Assembly: GCA_900404475.1 (NCBI GenBank)
Contig: OUQQ01000069.1
Span: forward strand, 1-64,000
DNA: 64,000 nt
Reading direction: 5' to 3'
DNA from: Spongospora subterranea
Taxonomy: Eukaryota; Endomyxa; Phytomyxea; Plasmodiophorida; Plasmodiophoridae
The position numbers and the translations under genes are program-made. Shown piece after piece: positions 24,513 through 36,407 of the stretch (positions within the stretch are counted from its first letter, which is position 1; each line of letters opens with the position of its first letter). A model generated the notes under the pieces. It saw only the letters and a list, made by a program, of their open reading frames with translations, searched no databases and was not told the DNA's origin.

Positions 24513-24746
24513 GGAAGCGGAATATGTCAGTTTGTGGAAGCGGCAAAATGTGCCAGTTGGCTGAGTAACTTCTTGGAGGAGATGAACTGCGTTCGACAAT
24601 CCCCTACTACAATCATGCAAGATAACCAAAGCACGATTGCCTTGGCGAAAGGGGATGCTGTACGACATCGAACAAAACACATAAACGTACGATACCATTA
24701 CGTGAAGGATCAGTTCACACAAGGGACAATCCAACTTAACGCTTGA
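24508..24746 (+). mobile_element. Ty1/copia RNase H fragment
   Basis: The open frame reads FVEAAKCASWLSNFLEEM, then TTIMQDNQSTIALAKGD, then RTKHINVRYHYVKDQ. This is the standard end of a copia polyprotein: the EAAKEAxWL helix, the DNQS active-site block and the H-T-KHIDVRYH motif. It is cut off upstream where it abuts the inverted RT copy and stops soon after. LTRs were not seen. Confidence 0.85.
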
Positions 24747-24874
24747 CCGTCGAAAGACATGCTAGCGTCTTCCAACAATATTCACAAGGACAGACACGTC
24801 TGTCGTCTACAAATCAAGACATTACTACCTACATCCAACTCGCGAATATAATTGTGTATTTTGATTTGGTACAG

Positions 24875-26886
24875 TTAGATTGCATGGCCTAGTAGGCTGA
24901 GTTGGTCAATGATATCCTGCTCTTTGGACAGCTTTTCTTTTTGTTCAGGTAGCAGATCACTGGCACAATCCCGAACTTGAATTTTGAGTTGCTCTATTTG
25001 ACGAAGCTTTTTCAAAAGAGATTTGATAGCCTTGGCATCGTCAACCGGTTGGGCTCCTGCGGTTTCATCTGGCGTGTCGTTTTCGGCGGTTGTCTTTGCT
25101 TTCGCTCTCCTCTCTCTCCTTGCTTTATTCCGTATCGCTTTTTTGGGATCTTCAGTCTTAGATACGACGTTCGCTGCAACAGTTGGTCCCGCCGATTTAG
25201 CTCCATCGTTACGAAGCTGGCGTAATAACTCGCTGACCCCAGTAGCAACCGGCTTTCCAGAAGCTGCAGCCTGCTCCCTGGCCTTTGGGGGTAAATAGGC
25301 ACCAGCTTTCGCTCCACTAGGGCAGGCAGCTTCGGCAGCTTCTATTGGTTGAGAACGATCAATCACGTCTTGAGAAGGCGGAACATTGGGGAAATCGGAC
25401 ACAGGTTGCAACGACAATAGTTGGACGTCAAGCAACTTGTCGAATTCGTGCTTGGCTAGTGTATCGCCAGAGAAGCTAAAAACAGTAAATCCGTTGTCAA
25501 CCTAAATGAAAACGGTTAAATTCGCTCCCCGATTAGTCAAATTTGCTCAGTTTATACCCGTCTGGCTGGAAACATTCTAGCTGTCAGGACGCATTGAGAA
25601 TCAGCTGCCCAACCAACAAACTTGCTTCCCTACAACAAATAACAATTTGAGCTTCGTCGCAAATTCAACAGCTACGATATATTACATGATCGGAGCCACA
25701 TCCTAGAAACCGCCTCGCCGTGCGATCGAAAAACCATAAATTTCCTGGCAAATTCCCAAATCCGCCAACAGCAATATATCTGATCAGCGATAAGTCTCAA
25801 TTAGAATCGATCTACCTGATATTTTGCTAGGAGAAATTACCTTCCAGAAGGGCTCCAGCGAACTGTATTCCATGCATTCCTTCCGAGATCAAGAACGCAT
25901 TTGGCATTATTCGAAGCACAAATGAAAGCGCGACGGCCGCAAATAACGGCAAACTCCCGTTTGCTTTTCACTGGGTTCCATTGGACATCGGCACATGCGC
26001 CATCAGTGCCAGCAGAGACGATCGTGACCGGTGGAGAGTGGCCATCAGCCGGAAGGAGGAATAAAGAAGCACTCCCATAATAAGATTTACCGGTGGCGTC
26101 ATGAGCAGCGGCGGCCTTAACAAGAACAGCATGTCCAGCTGGAGACCATATCGCTTCGACATTGTCCGATTGGAAAAAACTCTTGGAGCATACGATGACA
26201 TCGGGAGCATCCAGGTTATAGATTGACGATCGGGCAGGTTGACCATTCTTTCCCGCGATAAGAACAAGGACACGGTATGTAGGCTCGATAATTGGAGACA
26301 GCCAGAACATGGTCATTTCTGGGATGTGCAACCGAAACTTGTATGGCAACGATGATGGGTCGTTTGATGACATTGTTGGAGATAGGACATATCCAAGCAA
26401 TTCAGAACCTGATAAAACCCAGACGGTTTTTTCATCACTAGACCACTGAGCCGGAGCTCCAGATAATCTATCAAGACGTTTTCTGCGACACCTGAAGACG
26501 CACTCTCCAGTAGATAGAGACCATATTGCCATATTCATATCAGTTTCCGAGGTCGGTTTTCTCCAGGTACATAGCCAAGTTGATTTAGCAGAGAATGCGA
26601 TGTATGAGACAGTACTTTCATTTATAACCACAATTGGAAAAGGTTCCCCTTGCTGAATGCTCTTAACAGTAAATATCCCAACGGACCGATCGCCGCCAAT
26701 GTTGATGGCAAGCATTTCACGATCTGGTGACCATGAATAAACCGGCTCAGACAAATTCACACCGCTGAGGGCACACGGCGACGACGACTTGAAGGGGAAA
26801 ATATCAGAGGCAAAACCGGCAGAAGAGAGGCTGCACAATAAAATGCCACTAGAGGCAGCAGACATCGTTGAGAAGGAAAGCGACAT
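24875..26886 (-). CDS. Eukaryotic translation initiation factor 2A (eIF2A)
   Basis: Exons 26886-25841, 25779-25686, 25629-25558 and 25501-24875 encode 612 residues; the family has about 585-650. An N-terminal beta-propeller of WD-like blades is recognisable from CTWRKPTSETDMNMAIWSL, VQWNPVKSKREFAVICG, WNTVRWSPSGRYIAVGGFG, GNLWFFDR and VGWAADSQ. A disordered linker follows, with the family motif GAYLPPKAREQ, and then a basic helical tail (KAIRNKARRERRAKAK...KLRQIEQLKIQ). eIF2A delivers initiator tRNA to 40S subunits independently of GTP, in alternative or stress initiation. The second ATG (26865) is an alternative start. The 93-bp repeat array begins about 640 bases upstream of the start and ends about 85 bases from it. 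Confidence 0.93.
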
Positions 26887-26970
26887 CAGTTGTGTCTGTT
26901 GTTGGTGAAGTGACAAACACCACAGTCACGGGGGGGGAGTGGAGGGGAACTATAAAGTCCGTACAGGGGG

Positions 26971-27528
26971 AGACACTCGTCCTCATGAGACAGGAGGAGT
27001 AACACGGGATGACCTGTACCTGACCAGATACACCTTCTGCACCTTCAGGGATGGGCAGTTGGGAGACACTCGTCCTCATGAGACAGGAGGAGTAACACGG
27101 GATGACCTGTACCTGACCAGATACACCTTCTGCACCTTCAGGGATGGGCAGTTGGGAGACACTCGTCCTCATGAGACAGGAGGAGTAACACGGGATGACC
27201 TGTACCTGACCAGATACACCTTCTGCACCTTCAGGGATTGGCAGTTGGGAGACACTCGTCCTCATGAGACAGGAGGAGTAACACGGGATGACCTGTACCT
27301 GACCAGATACACCTTCTGCACCTTCAGGGATTGGCAGTTGGGAGACACTCGTCCTCATGAGACAGGAGGAGTAACACGGGATGACCTGTACCTGACCAGA
27401 TACACCTTCTGCACCTTCAGGGATGGGCAGTTGGGAGACACTCGTCCTCATGAGACAGGAGGAGTAACACGGGATGACCTGTACCTGACCAGATACACCT
27501 TCTGCACCTTCAGGGATGGGCAGTTGAA
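26971..27528. repeat. Minisatellite, six tandem 93-bp units
   Basis: Units begin with AGACACTCGTCCTCATGAGA at 26971, 27064, 27157, 27250, 27343 and 27436. Copies are almost identical; units 3 and 4 carry GATTGGCAG where the others have GATGGGCAG. Because 93 is 31 codons, the array is open across its length on the plus strand (unit ending YTFCTFRDGQL) and also on the minus strand (QLPIPEGAEGVSGQ). It lies just upstream of the eIF2A start, in its promoter or leader region. Confidence 0.95.
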
Positions 27529-27782
27529 CCCAACTAGTGACCATTATCACTATTCCTTCTGCTTTTTGAAGTGAATTTCAACCTCCCTTTTCCCTGTGGT
27601 CAAATCCCGAATGATGAAGGTCAACAGAAACCGATTTATGTAAGTTTCAATGTTTCAAAAGACGATTGATTAGAACAGGAGGGTTCTTCGTGTCTTATTC
27701 AATTCGTGTTCAAAGGCCTGCTCGGCAAATCTGCGTCCTCAGTCACGCGTAGGATTGCTTGAATTATCTCCCAAAATGTGCT

Positions 27783-28048
27783 AAGAAGTTGGCCTTATTC
27801 GTCATGTTCCAATTCTCCCACTCGTCCCACGTCATGATACCCATGAGCCGTCGTTGCCAGGGGCTTGGTTAGTGTTCGAGATCTTGTCTTATTTCGGATG
27901 TGCCGTCGACGAATCATGTCATTGTCTGCTATACTCCTGGCACAGAAGTTCAACAAATTTCGAAAACTCAGGAGTGTCTTGACGAGGGACGAAGTTGCAT
28001 TGAGATCGAGTGGGAAATTTGGAGCATGACGAATAAGGCCAACTTCTT
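27783..28048. repeat. Inverted repeat, two 42-bp arms
   Basis: Arm 27783-27824 and arm 28007-28048 are reverse complements with about three mismatches. They are separated by 182 bases. The sequence between them is not coding. Probably an inverted duplication of a mobile-element fragment. Confidence 0.75.
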
Positions 28049-28454
28049 CGCATCCACATCGCGCATTACGCGACGAGCAGGTTGAAAGCGGCTTGAAGTA
28101 AACCAGGAGAACCCTTCTGTTCATGTTCTTGAGTACCGATATGCTTCATTCGCGAATGATGGGGTTGATGGTCAACCAAATCAAATTAACATTCAGGGTT
28201 TGCCTCATTACAAGTTCCCGGTATACACGACCACATAGGCAGCGTATCTTTGTTGCCATTTTGACGAATAAAGTCAAAATGTGATTCATCATCACTGCTT
28301 TCCTCTTCGCTGCTGTCCAGCCTTATAATAGACGATGTGGTCCCCTATGCCGGGATCTTGTAATCAGGCAAGACCTGAATGTTGATTTGATTTGGTTGAC
28401 CATCGACATGCAAGACACATCCTGTCTTCTAGAAGTATTTGGAAATGCGGCGAC

Positions 28455-28917
28455 NNNNNNNNNNNNNNNNNNNNNNNNNNNNNNNNNNNNNNNNNNNNNN
28501 NNNNNNNNNNNNNNNNNNNNNNNNNNNNNNNNNNNNNNNNNNNNNNNNNNNNNNNNNNNNNNNNNNNNNNNNNNNNNNNNNNNNNNNNNNNNNNNNNNNN
28601 NNNNNNNNNNNNNNNNNNNNNNNNNNNNNNNNNNNNNNNNNNNNNNNNNNNNNNNNNNNNNNNNNNNNNNNNNNNNNNNNNNNNNNNNNNNNNNNNNNNN
28701 NNNNNNNNNNNNNNNNNNNNNNNNNNNNNNNNNNNNNNNNNNNNNNNNNNNNNNNNNNNNNNNNNNNNNNNNNNNNNNNNNNNNNNNNNNNNNNNNNNNN
28801 NNNNNNNNNNNNNNNNNNNNNNNNNNNNNNNNNNNNNNNNNNNNNNNNNNNNNNNNNNNNNNNNNNNNNNNNNNNNNNNNNNNNNNNNNNNNNNNNNNNN
28901 NNNNNNNNNNNNNNNNN
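28455..28917. other. Assembly gap (463 N)
   Basis: A run of N. Open frames crossing it are artefacts. Confidence 0.99.
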
Positions 28918-28949
28918 CTTAACTAAGCTTTCGTGAGCATCTCCAAGCC

Positions 28950-29190
28950 ATTTCGTCATAAGGACTCTTCGCTCGGCCATAGGTCCACTTGTTTACGAAT
29001 TCCATGTCTCCAGCTCTGCATCCAACGAATTACCGATGTGAAGCTTAATCGAACGGGCGGCACCTGCATGAGGTGTGTCAAGCTTGGCGGCAGAAAGAAC
29101 ATTTCGCCAATTTTTGCCTTCATCGCACAAGCAACTTCAGGATTTAAATTGTCGCAAATTAGCACTCTGTCTCATGATCCGCATACGCTG
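28950..29190 (-). mobile_element. Possible DDE transposase remnant
   Basis: The minus strand encodes ICDNLNPEVACAMKAKIG, then MFFLPPSLTHLMQVPP, resembling the DN...LPPNTTHLLQP block of pogo/Tigger-type transposases. Upstream and downstream frames are broken, and the left side is lost in the assembly gap. A second minus-strand stretch (29390-29580, ending KRAQLRKKNKIATGPRAW) may be part of the same or another element. Confidence 0.4.
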
Positions 29191-29811
29191 AAACTTTTTC
29201 ATACGACTGAGCGATTTTCAACATTGCGCCGTATCCACCCGAGCACATTCCTGGAACAACACTGTCACACGAGAATCCGACTTGGCGACTTCTGATGAGT
29301 CATGATATTTGTGCCTTTCCCGCGATTATTGATGGTCTAACAAATTCGCATCAATCATCGGCAGTGTGTCTCGATTGCGCTTTGAGAATTTCCACGAGCG
29401 GACCCTGTATTCAACGTATAGACACAGTCCAGGCACGTGGTCCAGTAGCAATCTTGTTCTTCTTTCTTAATTGTGCTCGTTTGAGCGCTTCAGCCGCCAC
29501 ACGGCGTCCATCCGCGTCCAGCAACCTCTGCCAATGTTCTTCAGCCACCATCTTCCGACCGTTCCTGCGAGGTTAGCTGGTAGAAAAGCGGGTTGGCTTC
29601 CGATGCTGATACGTGCAAGGCATCGAAATCCTGTACTGATCCCCTTCTGGCAGGAAAACTAAACTTTGACAATCCCATTTCCAGTAAAGTCGACAAATCG
29701 CTTGATCTGCGACCCGAAAGCAATTTTTCAGAAGTCAGTACGCTCTCGGGCGACTGGCAAAAATGTTCACGACCAGCCAATTGCATTGATGCAGTCGATG
29801 ATATCAGTTAG

Positions 29812-30225
29812 GCCCATTCTCTCATTGCTGTTCAGCATAACAATGTCGACCCGTATCCAATCCAAAGTTGACGCCTGCTTGATGCAGCGACGACATCATG
29901 AATCGGCACCACGCGGGAAAGGGCAACACAGCGGCGCCGTCTCCAGAGACATCCCACTGCCTAAAGACCTTGCCGTCATGCTCAACTTGAACAAGGTTGG
30001 ACCAGGGCGATATCATATTGGAGATGATCGATGTAATACAGGTGATACGGGCGTAAGATAGCGAAATTTGGTTTTACTGCGACAGTTTCCCATTACGTTG
30101 ACCTTCCCCGAGTAATGCCGATTCATGATGTCGTCGCGCTGCGTCAAGCAGTCGTCAACTTTGAGTTGGGTACGGGCCCACCTGTTGCTGAGCGATTCCA
30201 TTCTTATGCTGAACAGCAATGCGAG
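29812..30225. repeat. Diverged inverted repeat of about 95 bp
   Basis: Plus-strand 29812-29906 and the reverse complement of about 30119-30222 share CATTGCTGTTCAGCATAA, CAAAGTTGACG and CGACATCATGAATCGGC in the same order with substitutions. Frames over both arms encode related peptides, so the arms look like head-to-head copies of one degraded coding fragment. Confidence 0.65.
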
Positions 30226-31143
30226 ATTGAGCAGCGGATGATTTAGGATGTATTGAATACCAGGGCTACGATCGATATGGTGCATCAATCAGTCAGCGCA
30301 ATTTCAATCATTAGATAGACCTCAACCGCTGCCTATCATCATATATAATATTGGAATGGATTTAAGGGAACTTCTTTCCGAAGAGGTTTCGGTTAAGACT
30401 ATACAGACTACTGAACTATTGTGTCAATTCTCGATATCGCCAAGACAAGGGAGTATATTGCCAAAAGCGGCTAAAATGTTCAAGACCGACATTATCAGCT
30501 CAACGTGGACCCCAAGATTTAGGACTACAGTTTCAACACCATGTTCACTCCGCCGAGTTTTATTCATGAGAATTCTAGTCAACAAGGTGAAGGATATTGA
30601 ACATCGAAGCGCGCCACAAAAGTTGTGATGTAATTAAAAATCGTATCGTACTATATCATGACTCATGTGCTGTCTCCTCTTGACAGAAATTCTTTCTTCT
30701 TCGTCTGATAGTAATCGCGAACCTAGTTTATTAGCATAGTTCAGGCATTGTTTCAAATCGATATTTGAACTACGAACGCTGTATTACCCCAGAGAAGCAA
30801 TGCCGTCCTTGCACAGATGTGTAATCGTGTTCCAGAATCATATAGACGGCGGCACCGATACAGCCAACAAATGTCCCTAATCTCAATACTCTTTTACTCA
30901 AGGTGTCGATCTCGGGAGGTAAAGAACCCATATTCGATGTGCCGATTTATTACCGGTAAACCCCGGAACTGTATCCAGGATCTGGCCACAATTACAATGG
31001 CACCAAACTCGGGCGATCGATCAAAACGATTCCTATCGTGACACTCTTAGTTGAATGATCTACAATAGTTGTACCTTTATTCCTAGTATTCAATAAAATC
31101 TTACACACAATAGCAATTAGTTTCAAGTGCCCAAATAGGTCAT

Positions 31144-32470
31144 TATGACACCTTACAATGAAAATTTACCGGAAAATCCTAGTGTTGACTGGTGGTTAAA
31201 ACGGGTGGAGAGCGCCCGAAACCGTGTTTCGAGGCGAACGCCATGGACTCATATCGTGAGGAACGGCAGATATCGATAAAACCAAACTGGAAAAACTTGT
31301 ATTGTTGGGAGATGCTCTAAGGTGGTGTTCAACCGACGTGGGTAAATGTTTTTATAAGAAACGAAGTATTGATTGTTAATCTCGTCCAGAAAATCACACT
31401 AAGACGAAAAGTAAAGATCGTATCACGTACAAACAACAACGAATAGGAAGAGATTCGGAAGATCACGGATATCTACAAATATTGAAGAAATCAGATGTAG
31501 GCCTAAATGTAAATTTTGCATCGAAGGAAATCTGGAGCATGGGTAGATTCTGACAAAGCGTCATGGCTTCATCAAACAGAAAACACAGCTCTTATCGAAC
31601 TATTGAGATGAATCAAACCTGCTACGTGTATTCGATACGCCACGAAGATCGAGCTTCGGAATGGATACTGGAACGTCAAATTGCATCCTCAGTCAAGACA
31701 GGGAAAGTTGAGATATACCCGGTGGAAAACCGAATGCACATCTTCCGGGGCCTTTTTTCTTTAAAAATAATTTCGGAGAACCGGCAAAAATATTGGCAAT
31801 GATACGCCACGAAGATCTATCTCCGGAATGGATACTGGAACGTTTACGTCTTGACTGAGGATGCAATTTGACGTTCCAATATCCATTCCAAAGATCGATC
31901 TTCGTGGCGTATCATTGCTGATATTCTTTCCCGTTCTCAGATAGTATTTTTGAAGAAAAAGGCCCCGGAAAATACGCATTCGGTTTTCCACCGGGTATAT
32001 CTCAACTTTCCCAGTTTCGTTGGCGGGCAATCGTCGACAAGCTGAAAGACGTTCTCGTTCCACCGAGTGATTCTACCAGACGTCTACCAAATCAAGGGAT
32101 ATGAAGCATATGCACTGATACGTCGAGTCAAAGAACAAAAGATCGATGTCAAACAATAAACATCGTTGTTGGCTATCTGGACTCTCAGAAACGGATATAA
32201 ATTATATGTACAAAACAAGTATCTACTGATTGTGCACCAGAAAAGCCTCTGGGGGGAAATTGATGTTCCTCACAAAGACAAGGATGATTGCTCCTTCGTC
32301 ATTACTGGTGTCGCATTATGAGAGCAGTGCGTTTTGATTGTGTCATCACATCGCAAGTGATTGCAATGATGACAAAAAAATGCCTCGTTCAGCGAGTTGA
32401 AAGGCATGGCGAGGATTCTGGTGAATGCGATTTTAGTGATGATGAAGCGCCGCCGGGGTCACTTACGTAG
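31144..32470. mobile_element. Decayed Ty3/gypsy-like retroelement pieces
   Basis: At 31650-31700 the plus strand encodes IELRNGYWNVKLHPQSRQ, the gypsy RT motif D-L-x-x-GYWQ-x-x-LHP. The following part (MHIFRGLF) is in another frame. The RT piece recurs at 31801-31850 (direct) and at about 31850-32020 (inverted, with its two halves in swapped order). A short frame at 31144 and broken frames to about 32470 could be other polyprotein parts. No LTR was identified. Non-functional. Confidence 0.55.
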
Positions 32471-32991
32471 TTGTAAACAAACTACAAACCAAGGACCAAT
32501 TGACTCGAAGATTGTATGATTAGTCGCAGTTTATCTATGTCCTCGACTTTTCAATCTGTTTGTTAATGCATTTGTTATCCGGCCAAGCCTGATCGGGCAT
32601 AAAAATGGTTCGAACAGCCATACACTAAGTTGAACATGCCATTGTTCATGGCTGAACCTCGTTGACGGGCAACCTCGCCCACGTGATATGCAGTTGACAA
32701 ACGACGCTTTGGACACCAATTCCCGAGCAAACATATTCAGTAACTCATATAGCTCATGCACTATTGTGTAAACGGCTATCAGATAGACAAAAGGAATAAT
32801 GATTGATAATAATACAGACCTAAGTCGTCAATGGTCCACGATCCTAATCCATGCATTCGCAGCAGCTGGCAACCGCCTTCGTTATACAAAACGTGTCTGC
32901 GCTGCTGTACGACCTCGATTCCTGAGCGTAAACGGATAAATACGATCCTCTGACAGAATAATTAACGGCAAACAGAGCCGGGACCACAGAA
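32471..32991. other. Region without a supported gene
   Basis: Short frames only. It forms the right edge of the mobile-element-rich region. Confidence 0.4.
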
Positions 32992-33240
32992 CTATAATAC
33001 CATTTTTGATAAAACATCCTGTATTCGGCCCTCAATCTGCAGTGACGACATTTGCAGCTTGGATTCATCTAACTCTCGAGAGGATCGATCAGGAGAGAAG
33101 TAGATCTCTTCCAGAAGAAACATGTTGTTTACGAAATCAGTACAGTGCCGGATTCCTTGTTGATTCAGGGCTTGCCATCTGTCGCGGCATTGCAATACAA
33201 TGGAAGCGACATCATCCCATTCATCGTCCGGACCCCTCAT
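32992..33240 (-). CDS. Small acidic open frame, unknown
   Basis: 82 residues from ATG (MRGPDDEWDDVASIVLQ...RDRWQALNQQGIRH...NNMFLLEEIYF) with no stop interruptions and a helical look. It may be the first exon of a spliced gene extending to about 32800. No family recognised, and no continuation could be placed with confidence. Confidence 0.3.
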   Translation of the reverse strand: MRGPDDEWDDVASIVLQCRDRWQALNQQGIRHCTDFVNNMFLLEEIYFSPDRSSRELDESKLQMSSLQIEGRIQDVLSKMVL

Positions 33241-33285
33241 ATTAACCGGCGGTGCCCACCACCACCACTGCACTCCGCAACTACA

Positions 33286-33415
33286 CTATCACCTCCTCCT
33301 TCAACGCTATTTTACCGCCTCTCCCTCAACACTATCTTACCGCCCCTCCTTCACCACTATCTCCTTCAGCACTATCTTACCGCCCCCCCTTCAACACTAT
33401 CTTACCGCTCTTCTT
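33286..33415. repeat. Tandem repeat, about five 25-bp units
   Basis: Unit is close to CACTATCTTACCGCCCCTCC plus TTCAA. One copy is shortened to 15 bases and several carry substitutions. Strand-asymmetric (pyrimidine-rich on plus). Confidence 0.85.
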
Positions 33416-34404
33416 CCTACACCGATACCAATCAATGATGCATATTTTACCATCACATTCGTTAACTCTGTTTCAACAGTAAAATATGTTTCAAATGGTC
33501 AATTTACCCTTGCGTACAGTCATAATTCTCAGGTGAAAACGTCCATGGTCAGAAACTCAGAAAACCGGACGCTTCAACACAAAATGGTGGTATAATTCCG
33601 GTGAACGTGGAAGTAAGTGATTTCAGACGAAGTTCAAACAGCTGCTAATTCATATGCGAACCAGCAGTATGAAAATATTGAACTCGCTCCTCCTTCCCAA
33701 CTAAAGTGTAAAAATTGCAGAAATTTCCGGTGATGAAAAAACTTGTTTATTTTCGAGATCCGCCCCTTTGCTCTTCGGCTGACGTGTTCGGGCTTCGAGA
33801 CGATGACACAATAGATGGAATTGCTTGGTGCGTTTCCTCTTTGTAGTATTGTCTGCAAAAACGGATGCGTTCGCTTTTCGCGAGAGCGGTTATGTTTTCT
33901 TGAACGTTTGCAAATTGGTTGTTGTCTAGTGACTGTTTGCTCTTAAGGAAAAGCGGAGGTGTGGTAGTGAAGTCAGATAATGGTGGATCCGGGTCGTTAG
34001 TCTTTGCTTGGGTCGTGCCTGCGTTATTTATGGATTGTTGCTTTTGCCGGTTGTTCGCTTGGCTTTCCGTGTTGTTGGTGGGTCGTGATCAGGTGTGAGT
34101 CGAGTGCTGCCTCTTTTGCTCTCGGGCAACGCTTGTGCTCTTCGGCTTTAGGGGCATGAAGAGCTGCTATTCTGGCGAATCCCATTTTTGATGGGAGTCA
34201 TCAATGCTTGCAGGTGTGTGGACTTGGATTGGGACCGCCCGGTCAGAGACCAATTCCTGGGACTACCCAGAACGTCGACCCCATTCTGAATGTTTTTTTT
34301 TTTTCAATTTTCAATTTAGAATCTGTGCCACTAATCTGTCATATTCTTTAAGCGAGCACCAATCAGAAAACCTTATGGTTGTTAATAAGTTTATGTTTAT
34401 TTTT
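33416..34404. other. Intergenic, nothing recognised
   Basis: About 1 kb without protein-like frames on either strand; contains a T-rich run near 34290. Confidence 0.4.
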
Positions 34405-35580
34405 TCACTGTAAACTATGAAGAAGATTCTGTAGGTAGAGTACCCAATAATCCATGACACCGGGCATACGATAATGCAAGCAATCGTTATCGAACTTATG
34501 ACCGTCTGGTCGCAACCTCGTGATTGGATTCACATCCCATATGATCGATTGAGGAAGCTCCTCTTGCAAAACGCGCAACGCAATCGCGTTCAGGGAAGCG
34601 AATTGATCCCATTTATACATATCATAAACACCTACAGAAATCCCGATCGTGGTTTAGCGTTCCGAATCGCTGGTTGAACCAGGTCGCATACCGGAGTAAT
34701 TTGTTGCTGCAAAAACTTCTTCAGAAATTGGTCCGGTGGCGTCGCCGCAATTCGGATGACCGGCAACGGATGTTCGAAATATCACTGTCCCGTTGTATGA
34801 CTGATTTAAATATTTGGATACTGTTCGGATCCGGTTCTCATATTTGGCCGAATCCTCAAAATGCGGCCCAGAGTTCAAAATCAAAATATCGTAATTAGGC
34901 AGCAGGTACTTCCATGGTTGGCAACGGATCGCAACCTCGCATTCATTTGGGTAAAGAGTATCAGTCAATGTCAGATGGACGTTGGCGATCCCATACAACT
35001 TGCTTTGAGATTGGGAGCCACACAAGCTGATGCCATGATCGCCCATAGTTCGATTCCATGGAAAGTCCTGCATAATCGGATCACGCCCGCCCAAGACCAC
35101 CCAGAGCAACGTCAAGAAATTCTGATTGATTGAGTCTCCAACGAACAATATTGAACGATTATGGATGGCCTGACACCAATTGTCAGCGGAAAAGGGCACT
35201 AATGGAAATTGAGAGGCAATCGCTTTGGGAATCCATTCCCAAAGCCATGGCTGTGAGCGCTGATTGGAACGATCAATTTTGAAATTCGGATGAAGGAATT
35301 GCTCGTAGTCTTGCGGTAAACCCGTTCGGTTAAGTGTTATTTCTTGGGAGACGATCCTGCGCCATTCTCCATCACGAAATCTCTGCTGAGTAATGCGAAT
35401 TTTGTCAGATTGTGATAGAGCCGTTGGTTTTCCTTCCGGCTTTGGTGGGGCAGCGGTATAGAGTAGCCAATGCGGAACGATGGAAGTTGCAAATATAACA
35501 ACATTCACTACCAAAATCAGAAAGGGAAATGTCCCAACAAGAAAGTATCGACAGCGTCGATTTGCCAATGTGTCCACCAT
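34405..35580 (-). CDS. PC-esterase/SGNH-type membrane protein (putative glycan O-acyltransferase)
   Basis: Exons 35580-34680 and 34631-34405 (48-bp intron) encode 375 residues. One N-terminal membrane helix (YFLVGTFPFLILVVNVVIF) after a short basic tail predicts a type II Golgi protein. The SGNH catalytic landmarks are present: the nucleophile block SILFVGDSINQNF, a middle LNSGPHFED, and the C-terminal D-x-x-H in NDCLHYRMPGVMDYWVLYL. This layout is that of the PC-esterase family (plant TBL proteins, fungal Cas1 relatives), whose characterised members add or remove acetyl groups on polysaccharides. Several N-glycosylation sequons fit a lumenal domain. The substrate is unknown. Its neighbour on the same strand is a glycosyltransferase-like type II protein. 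Confidence 0.82.
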
Positions 35581-36407
35581 ATCCAAGTAAAGGGCGTGAA
35601 AGCGTGTAGATTGATCGCTATGGCGAAAGTGTATCAGGGTTGGCCAAATTGGCTGCAGTTACTATAGGGAACCCTTACAGTCGATATGAGACTGTGGGGG
35701 TAAATTGACTTCACCTGCACCGCCAGGTTCGGCACGAGGATATGGCCGGCAACATCGTCTGCAGATCAATTTCATTGCAGCGATCGATATCAACAGAGGG
35801 GTATGGGCCAATGCTTTCGACTGTCCATCGCCGCTGGACGGCTCGGAATTCTTATTGCGCGATGGCCGGGCCAACATGAAAAATTGAGTCACCCCCATTC
35901 CTTTCTGTCTTTACCAAATCTTCTATATATGCGCTGGGCTTGTAATCGATGCTTTGCTTCGAAAATATCGGCAGCACCGATGAATTGATCGGTATTTCAG
36001 AATCGGTTCGACCAAATCGCGAAACGCCTTGATCCGATCGTTTCGGGTAGAATTGTCAAGTTTGGTTGGCGACCAACCAAGGCTAATTTTCATTGCTGAG
36101 AATTGGGTTGATCATTCCTGATGTAATCTGTATCATCGCAGGTGGCAAATATGGTCTTGTCTGCAATCCAATTTCACTTGTATTTTCCACATCTCTTTAA
36201 ATTATTTATGAAATCATGGAGAAGACTGTTTCAATTGATTCTTGCTCTTAGCCTTGAGCAAGTCAGTTTTATTAAATCATAAAAAGTTATCATTTATTGC
36301 GAGCGGTATCTGCAAACCGGAAAATGATAATCTACAACTAAATCCAGGTTTTCTTGCGTCGAAGAAACTCATATCGAAATTTTGAATAATACATGTTTCG
36401 GCGATGG
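35581..36407. other. Intergenic, no gene recognised
   Basis: Open frames at 35660-35990 overlap on both strands and show no domain. Likely the promoter region of the PC-esterase gene and the 3' flank of the next gene. Confidence 0.4.

Noticed and set aside
26849..27574. Two proteins of 211 and 233 residues encoded by the 93-bp repeat
   Set aside because: The frames are open only because the unit is 31 codons without stops; no start context, splice or family evidence supports expression.
28387..28980. Open frames of 165-183 codons on both strands
   Set aside because: They cross the run of N and exist only because N is read as any codon.
32288..32470. Possible CRISPR or phage-type feature
   Set aside because: Repeats in this region are transposon fragments; the genome is eukaryotic and no regular spacers were found.
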